A stretch of 64,000 nucleotides of DNA from Burkholderia thailandensis E264 (GCF_000012365.1 NC_007651.1:868001-932000); one strand, 5' to 3'. Positions 34,084 through 43,388 are shown, counted from the stretch's first letter. Notes: generated by a model not told the origin, from the letters alone. Made by a program: numbers and translations.

Positions 34084-34115
34084 ACGGCACCGAAGCTTCA
34101 GTGCGGTGCCGTTTT
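34084..34115 (+). terminator. Intrinsic terminator between the hypothetical ORF and livH
   Basis: A perfect 9-bp stem (ACGGCACCG / CGGTGCCGT) with an 11-base loop is followed by TTTTCG, 20 bp past the ORF stop and about 170 bp before livH. It could also act as a leader attenuator for liv. Confidence 0.82.
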
Positions 34116-34287
34116 CGTATCCGCCCCGGCAGGGCGCGCGGTCGTACAGTCCGCATCGTCCGTGCCGGGCCGGCATCACCTTACCGGTATTGATTCAAGT
34201 ACCCGCAGTGTCGTTGAGATCGCGCGATTCCATCGCTTATCCGCATGGCTGAGCGCGCATCCAGCAGCACGGGCCAAGGAGCTTTAA

Positions 34288-35238
34288 ATGGATATTTTCG
34301 TCCAGCAGATCCTCAACGGACTGGTGCTCGGCAGTGTCTACGCCATCATCGCGTTGGGCTATACGATGGTGTACGGCATTCTCGGTATCATCAACTTCGC
34401 GCACGGCGACGTGCTGATGGTGGGCGCGATGGTCGCGCTTTCCGCGATCACGGTGCTGCAGAACCACTTTCCGGAGCTCGGCCACGTCGCCACGCTGACG
34501 ATCGGGCTCGTGATCGCCGCGGTGGTCTGCGCATGCGTCGGCTTCACGATCGAGCGCGTCGCGTACCGGCCGCTGCGCCGTGCGCCGCGCCTCGCGCCGC
34601 TCATCACCGCGATCGGCGTGTCGATCCTGCTGCAGACGGCCGCGATGATGATCTGGTCGCGCAATCCGCTGCCGTTCCCGCAGCTTTTGCCCACTGATCC
34701 GATCAACGTGATCCAGGCGGGCGCGAATAATCCGGGCGCGGTGATTTCGATGACCGAGATCACGATCATCATCGTCGCGTTCCTCGTGATGGCGGGGCTG
34801 CTCCTCCTCGTGCACAAGACGAAGCTCGGCCGTGCGATGCGCGCGATCGCCGAGAACCCGAACACGGCGAGCCTGATGGGCGTGAACCCGAACTTCGTGA
34901 TCTCCGCGACGTTCATGATCGGCTCCGCGCTCGCGGCGCTCGCGGGCGTGATGATCGCTTCCGAATACGGCAACGTTCACTTCTACATGGGTTTCATCCC
35001 CGGCATGAAGGCGTTCACGGCCGCGGTGCTGGGCGGGATCGGCAACCTCGGCGGCGCGATGGTGGGCGGCGTGCTGCTCGGCCTCATCGAGCAGCTGGGC
35101 GCGGGCTATATCGGCAACCTGACGGGCGGGGTGTTCGGCAGCAATTACCAGGACGTGTTCGCGTTCATCGTGCTCATCATCGTGCTCGTGTTCCGGCCGT
35201 CGGGCCTGTTGGGCGAACGTGTCGCCGATCGCGCGTAA
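34288..35238 (+). CDS. livH: Branched-chain amino-acid ABC transporter permease LivH
   Basis: A 316-residue inner-membrane permease of the HAAT family with about eight helices. It opens with FVQQILNGLVLGSVYAIIALGYTMVYGILGIINFAHGD, the usual LivH start, and has GRAMRAIAENPNTASLMGVN, the coupling-helix (EAA-like) motif that contacts the ATPases. It works with LivM and the LivG/LivF ATPases encoded next. The promoter is likely in the 170 bp after the upstream terminator. No periplasmic binding protein gene is present in this cluster. Confidence 0.93.
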   Translation: MDIFVQQILNGLVLGSVYAIIALGYTMVYGILGIINFAHGDVLMVGAMVALSAITVLQNHFPELGHVATLTIGLVIAAVVCACVGFTIERVAYRPLRRAPRLAPLITAIGVSILLQTAAMMIWSRNPLPFPQLLPTDPINVIQAGANNPGAVISMTEITIIIVAFLVMAGLLLLVHKTKLGRAMRAIAENPNTASLMGVNPNFVISATFMIGSALAALAGVMIASEYGNVHFYMGFIPGMKAFTAAVLGGIGNLGGAMVGGVLLGLIEQLGAGYIGNLTGGVFGSNYQDVFAFIVLIIVLVFRPSGLLGERVADRA

Positions 35239-35248
35239 GGAGAACAAC

Positions 35249-36418
35249 ATGACATCCATTCAACCGATCGAAACGTCGGCTTCGCTCGTCGAGGAGCGCC
35301 ATCCGGCGAAGACCGCCACCATCAGCATCCTGATCGCGGCGTTCGTGATCGCCGCGCCGCTCGTCATCGGCGCGGCGGGCGGCAACTACTGGGTCCGCGT
35401 GCTCGACTTCGCGATGCTGTACGTGATGCTCGCGCTGGGCTTGAACGTGGTCGTCGGCTTCGCCGGCCTGCTGGACCTCGGCTACATCGCGTTCTACGCG
35501 GTGGGCGCGTACACCGCGGCGCTCCTGAGCTCGCCGCACCTGACGTCGAACTTCGACTGGATCGCGCACGCGTTTCCAGCCGGCCTGCACGTGCCGTTCT
35601 TCCTGATCGTGCCGATCGCGATGGCGCTCGCCGCGGTCTTCGGCATCCTGCTCGGCGCGCCGACGCTGCGCCTGCGCGGCGACTACCTCGCGATCGTCAC
35701 GCTCGGCTTCGGCGAGATCGTCCGAATCTTCATGAACAACCTCGACCGTCCGGTCAACGTGACGAACGGGCCGCAGGGCATCACCGGCATCGATCCCGTC
35801 ACGATCGCGGGGTTCAACCTGTCGCAGACGCACCAGATCTTCGGATTTTCGCTGCCGTCGGTGTACATGTACTACTACCTGTTCGTGCTTTGCGCGCTGC
35901 TCGTCATCTGGGTCTGCACGCGCCTGCAGCACTCGCGGATCGGCCGCGCATGGGCCGCGATCCGCGAAGATGAAATCGCCGCCAAGGCGATGGGCATCAA
36001 CACCCGCAACGTGAAGCTGCTCGCGTTCGCGATGGGCGCGTCGTTCGGCGGCCTGTCGGGCGCGATGTTCGGCGCGTTCCAGGGCTTCGTGTCGCCGGAA
36101 TCGTTCACGTTCTGGGAGTCGGTCGTCGTGCTCGCGTGCGTCGTGCTGGGCGGCATGGGCCACATCCCGGGCGTGATCCTCGGCGCGGTCCTGCTCGCCG
36201 TGTTCCCCGAGTTCCTGCGCTCGACGATGAGCCCGCTGCAGCACATGCTGTTCGGCCACGACATCGTCGATACCGAGGTGATTCGCCAGGCCCTTTACGG
36301 CCTCGCGATGGTGGTCATCATGCTGTATCGCTCGGAAGGCCTGTGGCCCGCGCCGAAGCATGAGGACAGGATCGCGAAACTGGCGAAGCGCGGCGGCAAG
36401 AAGCCGGTGCGCGCGTAA
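35249..36418 (+). CDS. livM: Branched-chain amino-acid ABC transporter permease LivM
   Basis: A 389-residue second permease of the transporter. The ATG at 35249 has AAGGAG just upstream, ten bases after the livH stop. Hydrophobic helices run from about residue 25. Characteristic text includes LALGLNVVVGFAGLLDLGYIAFYAVGAY and the coupling motif GRAWAAIREDEIAAKAMGIN. It is somewhat longer than many homologues owing to a periplasmic loop near residues 170-215 (GPQGITGIDPV...). Confidence 0.93.
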   Translation: MTSIQPIETSASLVEERHPAKTATISILIAAFVIAAPLVIGAAGGNYWVRVLDFAMLYVMLALGLNVVVGFAGLLDLGYIAFYAVGAYTAALLSSPHLTSNFDWIAHAFPAGLHVPFFLIVPIAMALAAVFGILLGAPTLRLRGDYLAIVTLGFGEIVRIFMNNLDRPVNVTNGPQGITGIDPVTIAGFNLSQTHQIFGFSLPSVYMYYYLFVLCALLVIWVCTRLQHSRIGRAWAAIREDEIAAKAMGINTRNVKLLAFAMGASFGGLSGAMFGAFQGFVSPESFTFWESVVVLACVVLGGMGHIPGVILGAVLLAVFPEFLRSTMSPLQHMLFGHDIVDTEVIRQALYGLAMVVIMLYRSEGLWPAPKHEDRIAKLAKRGGKKPVRA

Positions 36419-36480
36419 AGGACGTGGGACCGGCGCCCAGCGCCAGCGCGCGAGCGCCGGTCGACACAGGAGAAAAGGTA

Positions 36481-37254
36481 ATGAGCGAACAAATTCGACT
36501 GTCCGTCAAAGGCGTGAACAAGCGCTTCGGCGGCCTGCAGGCGCTGTCCGACGTCGGCCTCGAGATCCGCGAAGGCCAGATCTACGGCCTGATCGGCCCG
36601 AACGGCGCGGGCAAGACCACGTTCTTCAACGTGATCACGGGGCTCTACACGCCGGATTCCGGCGAGTTCAAGCTCGACGGCACGGAATACACGCCGACCG
36701 CCGTGCACCAGGTCGCGAAGGCGGGCATCGCGCGCACGTTCCAGAACATTCGCCTGTTCGGCGGGATGACCGCGCTCGAGAACGTGATGGTCGGGCGCCA
36801 TGTGCGCACGAAGCACGGCCTCTTGGGCGCCGTGTTCCAGACGCCCGCCGAGCGCAAGGAAGAGCGCGAAATCAAGGAGCGCGCGATCGAGCTGCTCGAC
36901 TACGTCGGCGTGCTGCAGTACGCGGATTACACCGCGCGCAACCTGTCGTACGGCCACCAGCGCCGGCTCGAGATCGCACGCGCGCTCGCGACCGATCCGA
37001 AGCTGCTCGCGCTCGACGAGCCGGCGGCCGGGATGAATGCGACCGAGAAGGTCGAGCTCACGCGCCTGCTCGACAAGATCCGCTCGGACGGCCGGACGAT
37101 TCTCCTGATCGAGCACGACGTGAAGCTCGTGATGGGGCTGTGCAACCGGATGACGGTGCTCGATTACGGCAAGGTGATCGCCGAGGGTCTGCCACAGGAC
37201 GTGCAGAAGAACCCGAAGGTGATTGAGGCATATCTCGGCGCAGGGGTGCACTGA
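36481..37254 (+). CDS. livG: Branched-chain amino-acid ABC transporter ATP-binding protein LivG
   Basis: A 257-residue ATPase. Walker A is GPNGAGKTTFFNVITG (about 39-54), the signature is NLSYGHQRRLEIARAL (LSYGHQ in place of LSGGQ, usual for LivG), and Walker B is LLALDEPAAGMNATE, followed by the H-loop IEHDVKLVM. It starts 62 bp after livM with AGGAG upstream (ACAGGAGAAAAGGTA), and its stop overlaps the livF ATG. Confidence 0.95.
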   Translation: MSEQIRLSVKGVNKRFGGLQALSDVGLEIREGQIYGLIGPNGAGKTTFFNVITGLYTPDSGEFKLDGTEYTPTAVHQVAKAGIARTFQNIRLFGGMTALENVMVGRHVRTKHGLLGAVFQTPAERKEEREIKERAIELLDYVGVLQYADYTARNLSYGHQRRLEIARALATDPKLLALDEPAAGMNATEKVELTRLLDKIRSDGRTILLIEHDVKLVMGLCNRMTVLDYGKVIAEGLPQDVQKNPKVIEAYLGAGVH

Positions 37255-37970
37255 TGGCAGCGGCAATGTTGAGAATCAAGGGCTTGCAGGTCAACTACGG
37301 CGGCATCCAGGCCGTCAAGGGCGTTGACATGGAAGTCCGTCAGGGCGAGCTCGTCACGCTGATCGGCGCGAACGGCGCGGGCAAGACCACGACGATGAAG
37401 GCGATCACGGGCCTGAAGCCGTACTCGGCGGGCGACATCGAGTACGACGGCAAGTCGATCAAGGGCGTGCCGCCGCACGAGCTGCTCAAGCGCGGCCTCG
37501 CAATGGTGCCGGAAGGCCGCGGGATCTTCGCGCGGATGTCGATCGTCGAGAACATGCAGATGGGCGCGTACCTGCGCAACGACAAGGAGCAGATCAAGAA
37601 GGACGTCGAGCGGATGTTCGGCTTCTTCCCGCGCCTGAAGGAGCGTGCATCGCAGCTCGCGGGCACGCTGTCGGGCGGCGAGCAGCAGATGCTCGCGATG
37701 GCGCGCGCGATTTTGTCGAAGCCGAAGCTGCTGCTGCTCGACGAGCCGTCGATGGGGCTCTCGCCGATCATGGTCGAGAAGATCTTCGAGGTGGTGCGCG
37801 AGATCTCGAAGGAGGGCATCACGGTGCTGCTCGTCGAGCAGAACGCGCGCCTCGCGCTGCAGGCAGCGGACCGCGGCTACGTGATGGACTCGGGCACGGT
37901 CACGATGGAAGGCGACGCGAAGCAGATGCTCGACGATCCGAAGGTGCGCGCCGCGTATCTGGGCGAGTAA
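37254..37970 (+). CDS. livF: Branched-chain amino-acid ABC transporter ATP-binding protein LivF
   Basis: A 238-residue ATPase, partner of LivG. Walker A is GANGAGKTTTMKAITG (about 39-54), the signature motif LSGGEQQMLAMARAI, Walker B LLLLDEPSMGLSP, and the H-loop position carries Gln/Asn (LLVEQNARLAL), which is normal for LivF. The ATG at 37254 shares a base with the livG stop. A strong terminator with a TTCG tetraloop follows, so livHMGF is one unit. The 300-bp stretch from 37971 to 38279 holds this terminator and nothing else I can recognise. Confidence 0.95.
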   Translation: MAAAMLRIKGLQVNYGGIQAVKGVDMEVRQGELVTLIGANGAGKTTTMKAITGLKPYSAGDIEYDGKSIKGVPPHELLKRGLAMVPEGRGIFARMSIVENMQMGAYLRNDKEQIKKDVERMFGFFPRLKERASQLAGTLSGGEQQMLAMARAILSKPKLLLLDEPSMGLSPIMVEKIFEVVREISKEGITVLLVEQNARLALQAADRGYVMDSGTVTMEGDAKQMLDDPKVRAAYLGE

Positions 37971-38020
37971 GCGTCGATCGATGCCGGCCGCGCGCGGATC
38001 GCGCGGTTGCGGCGTTCATG

Positions 38021-38056
38021 AAGCCGTCACGGTTCGCCGTGACGGCTTTTGGTTTT
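38021..38056 (+). terminator. Intrinsic terminator of livHMGF with TTCG loop
   Basis: A perfect 12-bp stem (AAGCCGTCACGG / CCGTGACGGCTT) closed by a TTCG tetraloop is followed by TTGGTTTTT, 50 bp past the livF stop. Confidence 0.9.
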
Positions 38057-38279
38057 TCGGCGGCCCCGTTTGCTTTGCCGGGGCGGCGCGGTGGCGATGG
38101 CGGCGGCTGCGCGCGGACGGCTGTCGCCCGCCGCGCGAAGCGACGGCGCGCGACAGGATGCGCTGACGCGAGGCCGGCGGCACCGCGATGCGCGGCGACC
38201 CGCGTTCGCCGATCGGTCTATCGAAAACCGGCGCGCAACTCGGGCACAATGTGTGCGCTACCCTTGAACGGAGACGCAC

Positions 38280-38948
38280 ATGAGCCTCGATTACGGTTTC
38301 GTGAAAGCGAAGATCAAAGCGGTTGCGGGTTTGAAGGCGGCGGCGCGCGCGAACGAGACGCAGTATCACGTCCATCTGACACTCGCGCTGGCCGACGGCG
38401 ACTGGGACGTCGCGATCAACGTCGGCACCAACGATGCGGACGATCTGCTCAAGTACAAGCTGGTCTACGATTTCCATCATCCGGTTACGCAGACGCTTGC
38501 CGCCGCGGCGGAAGGCTACACGGACCTGACTGGCGGCAATGCGCTGCCGGCGCTCGATTACGTGCGCAGCGACGTCCTGAACGAAACGGGCGCCTGGCGG
38601 ATGAGCGACGTGATGGACGGCACCGAGCATCCGGAACCGATTCCGTCGGTGTTGCGGCTCGTCGACGCCGCGCATCAGCAGAACCTCGACCTGTACGTGT
38701 TCGGTCGCACGTATGTCGAAGGCAACGGCATACACGATACGCACATGAACCAGGGATCGTCCGGGCCGCATTTCCAGCATCGGCCGAGCGACGACGCGAA
38801 CGATCACAACGACGTGTGGCAGGACGGCGCGCTCCTCGTCGATCTCGGCGGCGAGCAATGGGCCGCATACTTCGCGGCGTTCGAGCAGCAGGCGGTGCCG
38901 ACCGACGGCCTCGGCAATCCGCTGCCGGGCGCGGGGTCGATTTCGTAG
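38280..38948 (+). CDS. DUF2278 (YukJ-like) family protein
   Basis: A 222-residue protein of the DUF2278/YukJ family, of unknown function. It starts MSLDYGFVKAKIKAV, and recognisable conserved pieces are HVHLTLALADGDWDVAINVGTND, LLKYKLVYDFHHPV, DLYVFGRTYVEGNGIHDTHMNQGSSG (about 140-165) and a C-terminal NDVWQDGALLVDLGGEQWAAYFAAFEQQ. There is no signal peptide, so it is cytoplasmic. The His/Asp-rich GIHDTHMNQG segment could bind metal, but that is only a suggestion. It is monocistronic between the liv terminator and the convergent GNAT gene. Confidence 0.8.
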   Translation: MSLDYGFVKAKIKAVAGLKAAARANETQYHVHLTLALADGDWDVAINVGTNDADDLLKYKLVYDFHHPVTQTLAAAAEGYTDLTGGNALPALDYVRSDVLNETGAWRMSDVMDGTEHPEPIPSVLRLVDAAHQQNLDLYVFGRTYVEGNGIHDTHMNQGSSGPHFQHRPSDDANDHNDVWQDGALLVDLGGEQWAAYFAAFEQQAVPTDGLGNPLPGAGSIS

Positions 38949-39143
38949 GCAGGCGCGAACGAGCGGCGGTGCGCCGCGTGCGTGCGGTTCGCGAGCCTGC
39001 GCGCCGATGGCCGGCACGCCGACGATAGCGGCCGGGTCAGGTTCGGCGTGCGCGCGAACGTGTGCGCCCGTCATGCATGACGGTGGGCGGCGGCGCATGA
39101 CGAGCAGCAATACGGCGGCGCCGCGCGACGCCGATCCGCGACG

Positions 39144-39602
39144 TCAATCCGTCGCGAGCCGCTTGCCGAACGAGATGCGCTCCTCCGCGCAGTAGCCGAG
39201 CGCTTCGTAGAACCGGCACGCGTCGTCGTTGCCCGGCAGCACCTGAAGGTTCACCTTCGGGCAGCCGCGCGCGGCGAGCGCCGCCTCCGCATGCGCGAGC
39301 AGCGCACGGCCGATGCCGAACCGCCGCGCGCAAGGCTCGATGGCCAGCGAATACAGCCAACCGCGATGGCCGTCGTAGCCGGCCATCACGGTTCCGACGA
39401 CGCGCCCGCCGGCGATCGCGACGAAGAACAACTCGGGCTGCGTCGCGAGCTTGAGCTCGATCGAGCGCCGCGGATCGCGGTGTGGCGCGCTCGCGTCCGA
39501 ATACGAAGGGAACGCGTCGCGCCACACCGCGAGCACGGCATCGGTGTCGCCGCGCTCGAACGGGCGGATCGCGACGCCGTCCGAGACGATCTCGGCCGAC
39601 AT
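39144..39602 (-). CDS. GNAT-family N-acetyltransferase
   Basis: A 152-residue acetyltransferase of the GNAT fold, resembling the YpeA-like group. The acetyl-CoA site is LYSLAIEPCARRFGIGRALLAHAE (about 80-104, with the R-x-x-G-x-G/A pattern RRFGIG), followed by VLPGNDDACRFYEALGY. It begins six bases after the argD stop in the same direction, so it is co-transcribed with argD. The substrate is unknown; the context might suggest an amino acid or its derivative, but that is weak inference. Confidence 0.85.
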   Translation of the reverse strand: MSAEIVSDGVAIRPFERGDTDAVLAVWRDAFPSYSDASAPHRDPRRSIELKLATQPELFFVAIAGGRVVGTVMAGYDGHRGWLYSLAIEPCARRFGIGRALLAHAEAALAARGCPKVNLQVLPGNDDACRFYEALGYCAEERISFGKRLATD

Positions 39603-39608
39603 GCGCGA

Positions 39609-40793
39609 TCAGAGCGAATCGAGCACCGAACGCAGCATCGCCATCATCTGGTCGATCTCGTCGTTCGTCACGTTCAGGGCTGGCATGAAGCGCAGCAGGT
39701 TCGGGCGCGCGGCGTTCAGCAGCAGGCCGTCCGGCTGCATGTCGCGCGCCTTCTCGACGATCTGCGGGCCGATGTCCTTGCCGAGCAGGAGCGCGCGCAA
39801 CAGGCCTTCGCCGCGCTCGCCCCCGAAGCCGCGCTCGTCGGACAGTTCGAGCAGCTTGTGCTTCAGGTATTCGCCGCGCGCGCGCACGCCTTCGAGGAAG
39901 CCCGGCGCGACGAGCTGCGAGATCACCGCGTGCCCCGCCGCGGTCATCAGCGGGTTGCCGTTGTAGGTGCCGCCCTGGTCGCCCGCCTCGAACACCGCGA
40001 CGTCCGCCTTCGACAGCAGCGCCGCGAGCGGCACGCCGCCGCCGATGCCCTTGCCGAGCGTCATGATGTCCGGCTCGATGCCGGCGAGCTCGTACGCGAA
40101 CAGCGTGCCGGCGCGACCACAGCCGCTTTGCACTTCGTCGACGATGAGCAGCAGGTCGTGCTGCTTCGTCAGCGCGCGCAACTGTTGCATGAATTCGCGC
40201 GTCGCCGGGATCACGCCGCCTTCGCCCTGGATCGGCTCGAGCATCACGGCGACGGTCTTGTCGTTGATCAGCCGCTCGACCGAGTTGATGTTGTTGATCT
40301 CGGCCTTCGGGAAGCCCGGCACTTGCGGCGCGTAGATCGTGTCCCAGCCGGCCTTGCCGCTCGCCGACATCGTCGCGAGCGTGCGGCCGTGGAAGCTGTG
40401 GTCGAACGTGATGATCTCGTACGCGCTGTTCCTGAACTTGCGGCCCCATTTGCGAGCCAGCTTGATCGCGCCCTCGTTCGCCTCGGCGCCGCTGTTCGCG
40501 AAGAACACCTTGTCGAACACGCTGTGCTGCGTGAGGAGGCCCGCGAGTTTCGCCATCGGTTCGTTGTAGAACGCGGGCGACGGGTTCAGCAGCTTTTCGG
40601 CCTGCGCCTGCAGCGCCTGGACGAGGCCGTCGTTGCAGTGGCCGAGGCAGTTGACCGCCCAGCCCTGGATGAAATCCAGGTAGCGCTTGCCGGTGTGGTC
40701 GTAGAGCCACGAGCCCTTGCCGTGCGTGAACACGATGTCGGGGCGGTTCGTGATGTACATCAGCGAGTCGATCGGGTAGTCGTTCAGCGGCAT
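39609..40793 (-). CDS. argD: Acetylornithine aminotransferase family protein
   Basis: A 394-residue PLP-dependent class III aminotransferase. In arginine synthesis ArgD makes N-acetylornithine from the semialdehyde and glutamate. Motifs: [20 protein letters not shown] (phosphate-binding Ser/Gly/Ala), [50 protein letters not shown] (Asp that contacts the PLP ring) and [17 protein letters not shown] with the Schiff-base Lys. The ATG at 40793 has GGAG nine bases upstream. Other class III enzymes (ornithine or succinylornithine aminotransferase) remain possible. A hairpin with T-run lies 38 bp upstream of the start. Confidence 0.85.
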   Translation of the reverse strand: MPLNDYPIDSLMYITNRPDIVFTHGKGSWLYDHTGKRYLDFIQGWAVNCLGHCNDGLVQALQAQAEKLLNPSPAFYNEPMAKLAGLLTQHSVFDKVFFANSGAEANEGAIKLARKWGRKFRNSAYEIITFDHSFHGRTLATMSASGKAGWDTIYAPQVPGFPKAEINNINSVERLINDKTVAVMLEPIQGEGGVIPATREFMQQLRALTKQHDLLLIVDEVQSGCGRAGTLFAYELAGIEPDIMTLGKGIGGGVPLAALLSKADVAVFEAGDQGGTYNGNPLMTAAGHAVISQLVAPGFLEGVRARGEYLKHKLLELSDERGFGGERGEGLLRALLLGKDIGPQIVEKARDMQPDGLLLNAARPNLLRFMPALNVTNDEIDQMMAMLRSVLDSL

Positions 40794-40831
40794 AACGGCA
40801 GGCTCCAGCGGGGGGGCGGCGAAAGGACAAT

Positions 40832-40858
40832 AAAAAAAGCCACGGGATGCCGTGGCTT
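40832..40858 (-). terminator. Terminator or attenuator just upstream of argD
   Basis: On the minus strand AAGCCACGG pairs with CCGTGGCTT around a four-base loop and is followed by seven T. It lies between the end of the 2Fe-2S reductase gene (stop at 41071) and the argD start (40793), so it either ends the former or acts as an argD leader attenuator. Confidence 0.8.
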
Positions 40859-41070
40859 GGTGGTTCGAACAGCTTTTGCGTAACGGGGAAGCGGTTACGC
40901 GCGAGTCCGTGACGAGCCGGCGGCATCCGTGCGGAGCGGCGAGCGGCGACGTCGGGAAGCGGACTGGAAGCGGTTCATGTGCGCAAGCATAAGGCATCAC
41001 GCGGCCCCAAGTAAACCGCTGCGACGCGACAATTCCGTGTCGCGGCGGTTTTTCCGGGGCCGCGCGGCGT

Positions 41071-42102
41071 TCAGACCGGATGCGCGAGGTCCGCGGCGCT
41101 CGTAAACGAGTCCGCGTAGAACTCGTCGGCGGGCAGGCCATGATGTTGCGTGAAGTCGCGCTGCGCGGATTCGACCATCACCGGCGCGCCGCATGCGTAC
41201 ACCTGGTGGCCGGACAGATCGGGCAGATCCTCGATCACCGCGCGGTGCACGAAGCCCGTGCGGCCGGTCCATGCGTCGCTCGCGTCGGGCTCGGAGAGCA
41301 CCGGCACGAACTTGAAGTTCGGGATTTCCTTCGCCCATTGCTCGGCGGCGTCGAGCAGATACAGATCTTTCTTGCGGCGCGCGCCCCAATAGAGCGTCAT
41401 CGGGCGCGCGAGCTTCACGTGGTGCGCGTGCTCGATGATCGCCTTGATCGGCGCGAAGCCCGTGCCGGAGGCGAGCAGCACGATCGGCTTGTCCGAATCT
41501 TCGCGCAGGAAGAACGTGCCGAGCGGGCCCTCGAAGCGCAGGATGTCGCGCTCCTTCATCGCGCCGAACACGTGGTCGGTGAATTTGCCGCCCGGCATGT
41601 GGCGGATGTGCAGCTCGATCGGCCCTTCCTCGTGCGGCGCGGTCGCCATCGAATAGCTGCGGCGCGTGCCGTCCTTCAGGATGAACTCGATGTACTGGCC
41701 GGCCAGATACTGCAGGCGCTCGTTCGCGGGCAACTGCAGCCTCAGCACGATCACGTCGTCCGCGCGGCGCTCGAGCGCGGCGACGCGGCACGGCAGCTTC
41801 TTCACCTGGACGCCGTCGACGCCCGCGATCTCGCGCACATCGACTTCGAGGTCGCTCTGCGGCTTCGAGCAGCACAGGAGCGCGAGGCCGCGCGTGCGCT
41901 CGTCGTTCGACAGCGCCGATGCGGAATGCGGCCCCTGCTCGAACTGGCCTTGCACGATCGTGCCCTTGCACGATCCGCACGCGCCGTTCTTGCAGCCGTA
42001 GGGCAGATGGACGTTCTGACGCAGCGCCGCCGCGAGCACGGTTTCGTCGGCCTCGACCTGGAACTGCCGGCCGCTTTGCTTGAGGGTTACGTTAAAAGCC
42101 AT
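41071..42102 (-). CDS. 2Fe-2S flavin reductase (CDP-6-deoxy-glucoseen reductase / phenol hydroxylase reductase-like)
   Basis: A 343-residue electron-transfer protein. The N-terminal plant-type ferredoxin domain has the 2Fe-2S ligands in [16 protein letters not shown] (about 35-50) and LLCCSKP (about 77). The FAD domain carries RSYSMA (about 142) for flavin binding, and the NAD(P)H domain carries [15 protein letters not shown] (about 207) and the C-terminal VYACGAP (about 304). The layout matches AscD/Ddh-like enzymes and the reductases of monooxygenases. No oxygenase or sugar-deoxygenation gene is adjacent, so the electron acceptor is unknown and housekeeping flavin or iron-sulfur reduction is possible. 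It is divergent from the SDR gene. Confidence 0.87.
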   Translation of the reverse strand: MAFNVTLKQSGRQFQVEADETVLAAALRQNVHLPYGCKNGACGSCKGTIVQGQFEQGPHSASALSNDERTRGLALLCCSKPQSDLEVDVREIAGVDGVQVKKLPCRVAALERRADDVIVLRLQLPANERLQYLAGQYIEFILKDGTRRSYSMATAPHEEGPIELHIRHMPGGKFTDHVFGAMKERDILRFEGPLGTFFLREDSDKPIVLLASGTGFAPIKAIIEHAHHVKLARPMTLYWGARRKKDLYLLDAAEQWAKEIPNFKFVPVLSEPDASDAWTGRTGFVHRAVIEDLPDLSGHQVYACGAPVMVESAQRDFTQHHGLPADEFYADSFTSAADLAHPV

Positions 42103-42184
42103 AAGTCGTTGAGAACAAAAAGTGGGGACCGTGCAACGCGTGCACGGCGGCTACAATGCATTCCTACGGATCAACCGATACACC

Positions 42185-43207
42185 ATGATTGCGACACGAA
42201 TCCTGCGCCGGCCGCGCGTATTGATCGTCGGCTGCGGCGATGTCGGCATGCGCTGCGCGGCGCAGTTGCGCGCGCGGCACGAGAACCTGCGCGTCATCGC
42301 GCTGACGAGCCGGCGTTCGCGCTGCGCCGAACTTCGGGCGGCGGGCGTCGTGCCAGTTGTCGGCGATCTGGACGCGCGCGCGACGCTCGAGCGGATCGCG
42401 CGCGTCGCGCATGTCGTGCTGCACCTCGCGCCGCCGCAGGCCACGGGCCACGTCGATCGCCGAACGCAGGCGCTCGTCGCCGCGCTCGCGTCGCCGCGGC
42501 GGCCGCGTCAGCTCGCGCCGGCATACGGCAGGCTGCGCGCGGGGTGGGCCGCCGCCAGATCGGCGCGGCCTCGTTTTCAAGCATCGGCTATTGTACCCGA
42601 CGCCCCGTCGCGTCCCGTCGTCGTCTACGCGAGCACGAGCGGCGTCTACGGCGATTGCGGCGGCGCGCGGGTTGACGAAACGCGTCCGGTGCGGCCCGCG
42701 AATCCGCGCGCGCAGCGGCGCGTGTCGGCCGAGCGCCAGCTTCGCCGTGCGACCGCGCGCGGCGCGCTGTCCGCGCGCATCGTGCGGATTCCCGGCATCT
42801 ACGCGGCGAACCGGCTGCCGCTCGCGCGGCTCGAGAAAGGGACGCCGGCCTTGATCGAGGCCGACGACGTCTATACGAACCATATCCATGCCGACGATCT
42901 CGCGTCGATCCTGCTGCGCGCCGCTGCGCGAGGCAAGCCCGCGCGGGTCGTTCATGCGAGCGACGACACCGAGCTGAAGATGGGGGACTATTTCGAGCGG
43001 GTCGCGCGCGCGTTCGGCCTGCGCAGCCCGCCGCGCATCGCGCGCGCCGAAGCGGAACGGCAGCTCGAGCCGATGCTGCTGTCGTTCATGCGCGAGTCGC
43101 GGCGGCTCGCGAACGCGAGAATGAAGCGCGAATTGCGCATCGCGCTGCGTTATCCGAGCGTCGATGACTTCCTGCGCACCATGCCCGCGCCGCGCCCGGT
43201 CAAGTGA
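42185..43207 (+). CDS. NAD-dependent epimerase/SDR-like protein
   Basis: A 340-residue extended-SDR-like protein. The nucleotide-binding motif is RVLIVGCGDVGMR (about 11-23), a variant GxGxxG as in the YeeZ/TsaD-like COG0451 group, followed by HLAPPQ and VVYASTSGVYGDCGG (about 140-154, with the active Ser/Tyr region). Between these lies an Ala/Arg/Pro-rich stretch of roughly 40 residues (about 98-137) that looks inserted and not conserved. NHIHADDLASILLRA (about 236) is a further family motif. Function is unknown; a sugar-nucleotide or quinone substrate is possible. Its last eight bases overlap the stop of the convergent small membrane gene. Confidence 0.78.
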   Translation: MIATRILRRPRVLIVGCGDVGMRCAAQLRARHENLRVIALTSRRSRCAELRAAGVVPVVGDLDARATLERIARVAHVVLHLAPPQATGHVDRRTQALVAALASPRRPRQLAPAYGRLRAGWAAARSARPRFQASAIVPDAPSRPVVVYASTSGVYGDCGGARVDETRPVRPANPRAQRRVSAERQLRRATARGALSARIVRIPGIYAANRLPLARLEKGTPALIEADDVYTNHIHADDLASILLRAAARGKPARVVHASDDTELKMGDYFERVARAFGLRSPPRIARAEAERQLEPMLLSFMRESRRLANARMKRELRIALRYPSVDDFLRTMPAPRPVK

Positions 43208-43388
43208 TCGACGGCAGCGCCTCGATCAGCAGGAAGCACAGCAGCGCGCCGATCAGCGCGCCGATCAGATTCGGATGATATTTGTGCTTCAGATGCATCG
43301 CGGTGAGCAGCCCGCCGATGATGATCGCGCCAAGCGCCGCGAACGCCAGCATCACGGACGAAATTTCGATCGGATTGTCGATGGTCAT
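43200..43388 (-). CDS. Small two-helix membrane protein
   Basis: A 62-residue protein. It has two hydrophobic segments (about 14-34, VMLAFAALGAIIIGGLLTAM, and about 43-59, LIGALIGALLCFLLIEAL) joined by a short basic loop HLKHKYHPN, so it is a hairpin inner-membrane protein with the loop probably cytoplasmic. The ATG at 43388 has GGGGGA upstream. It overlaps the SDR gene convergently by eight bases. Function unknown. Confidence 0.65.
   Translation of the reverse strand: MTIDNPIEISSVMLAFAALGAIIIGGLLTAMHLKHKYHPNLIGALIGALLCFLLIEALPSIT

Noticed and set aside
40861..41070. Additional gene between argD and the flavin reductase
   Set aside because: Only short frames without motifs; the space holds hairpins (about 41010-41056) and probably the argD promoter.
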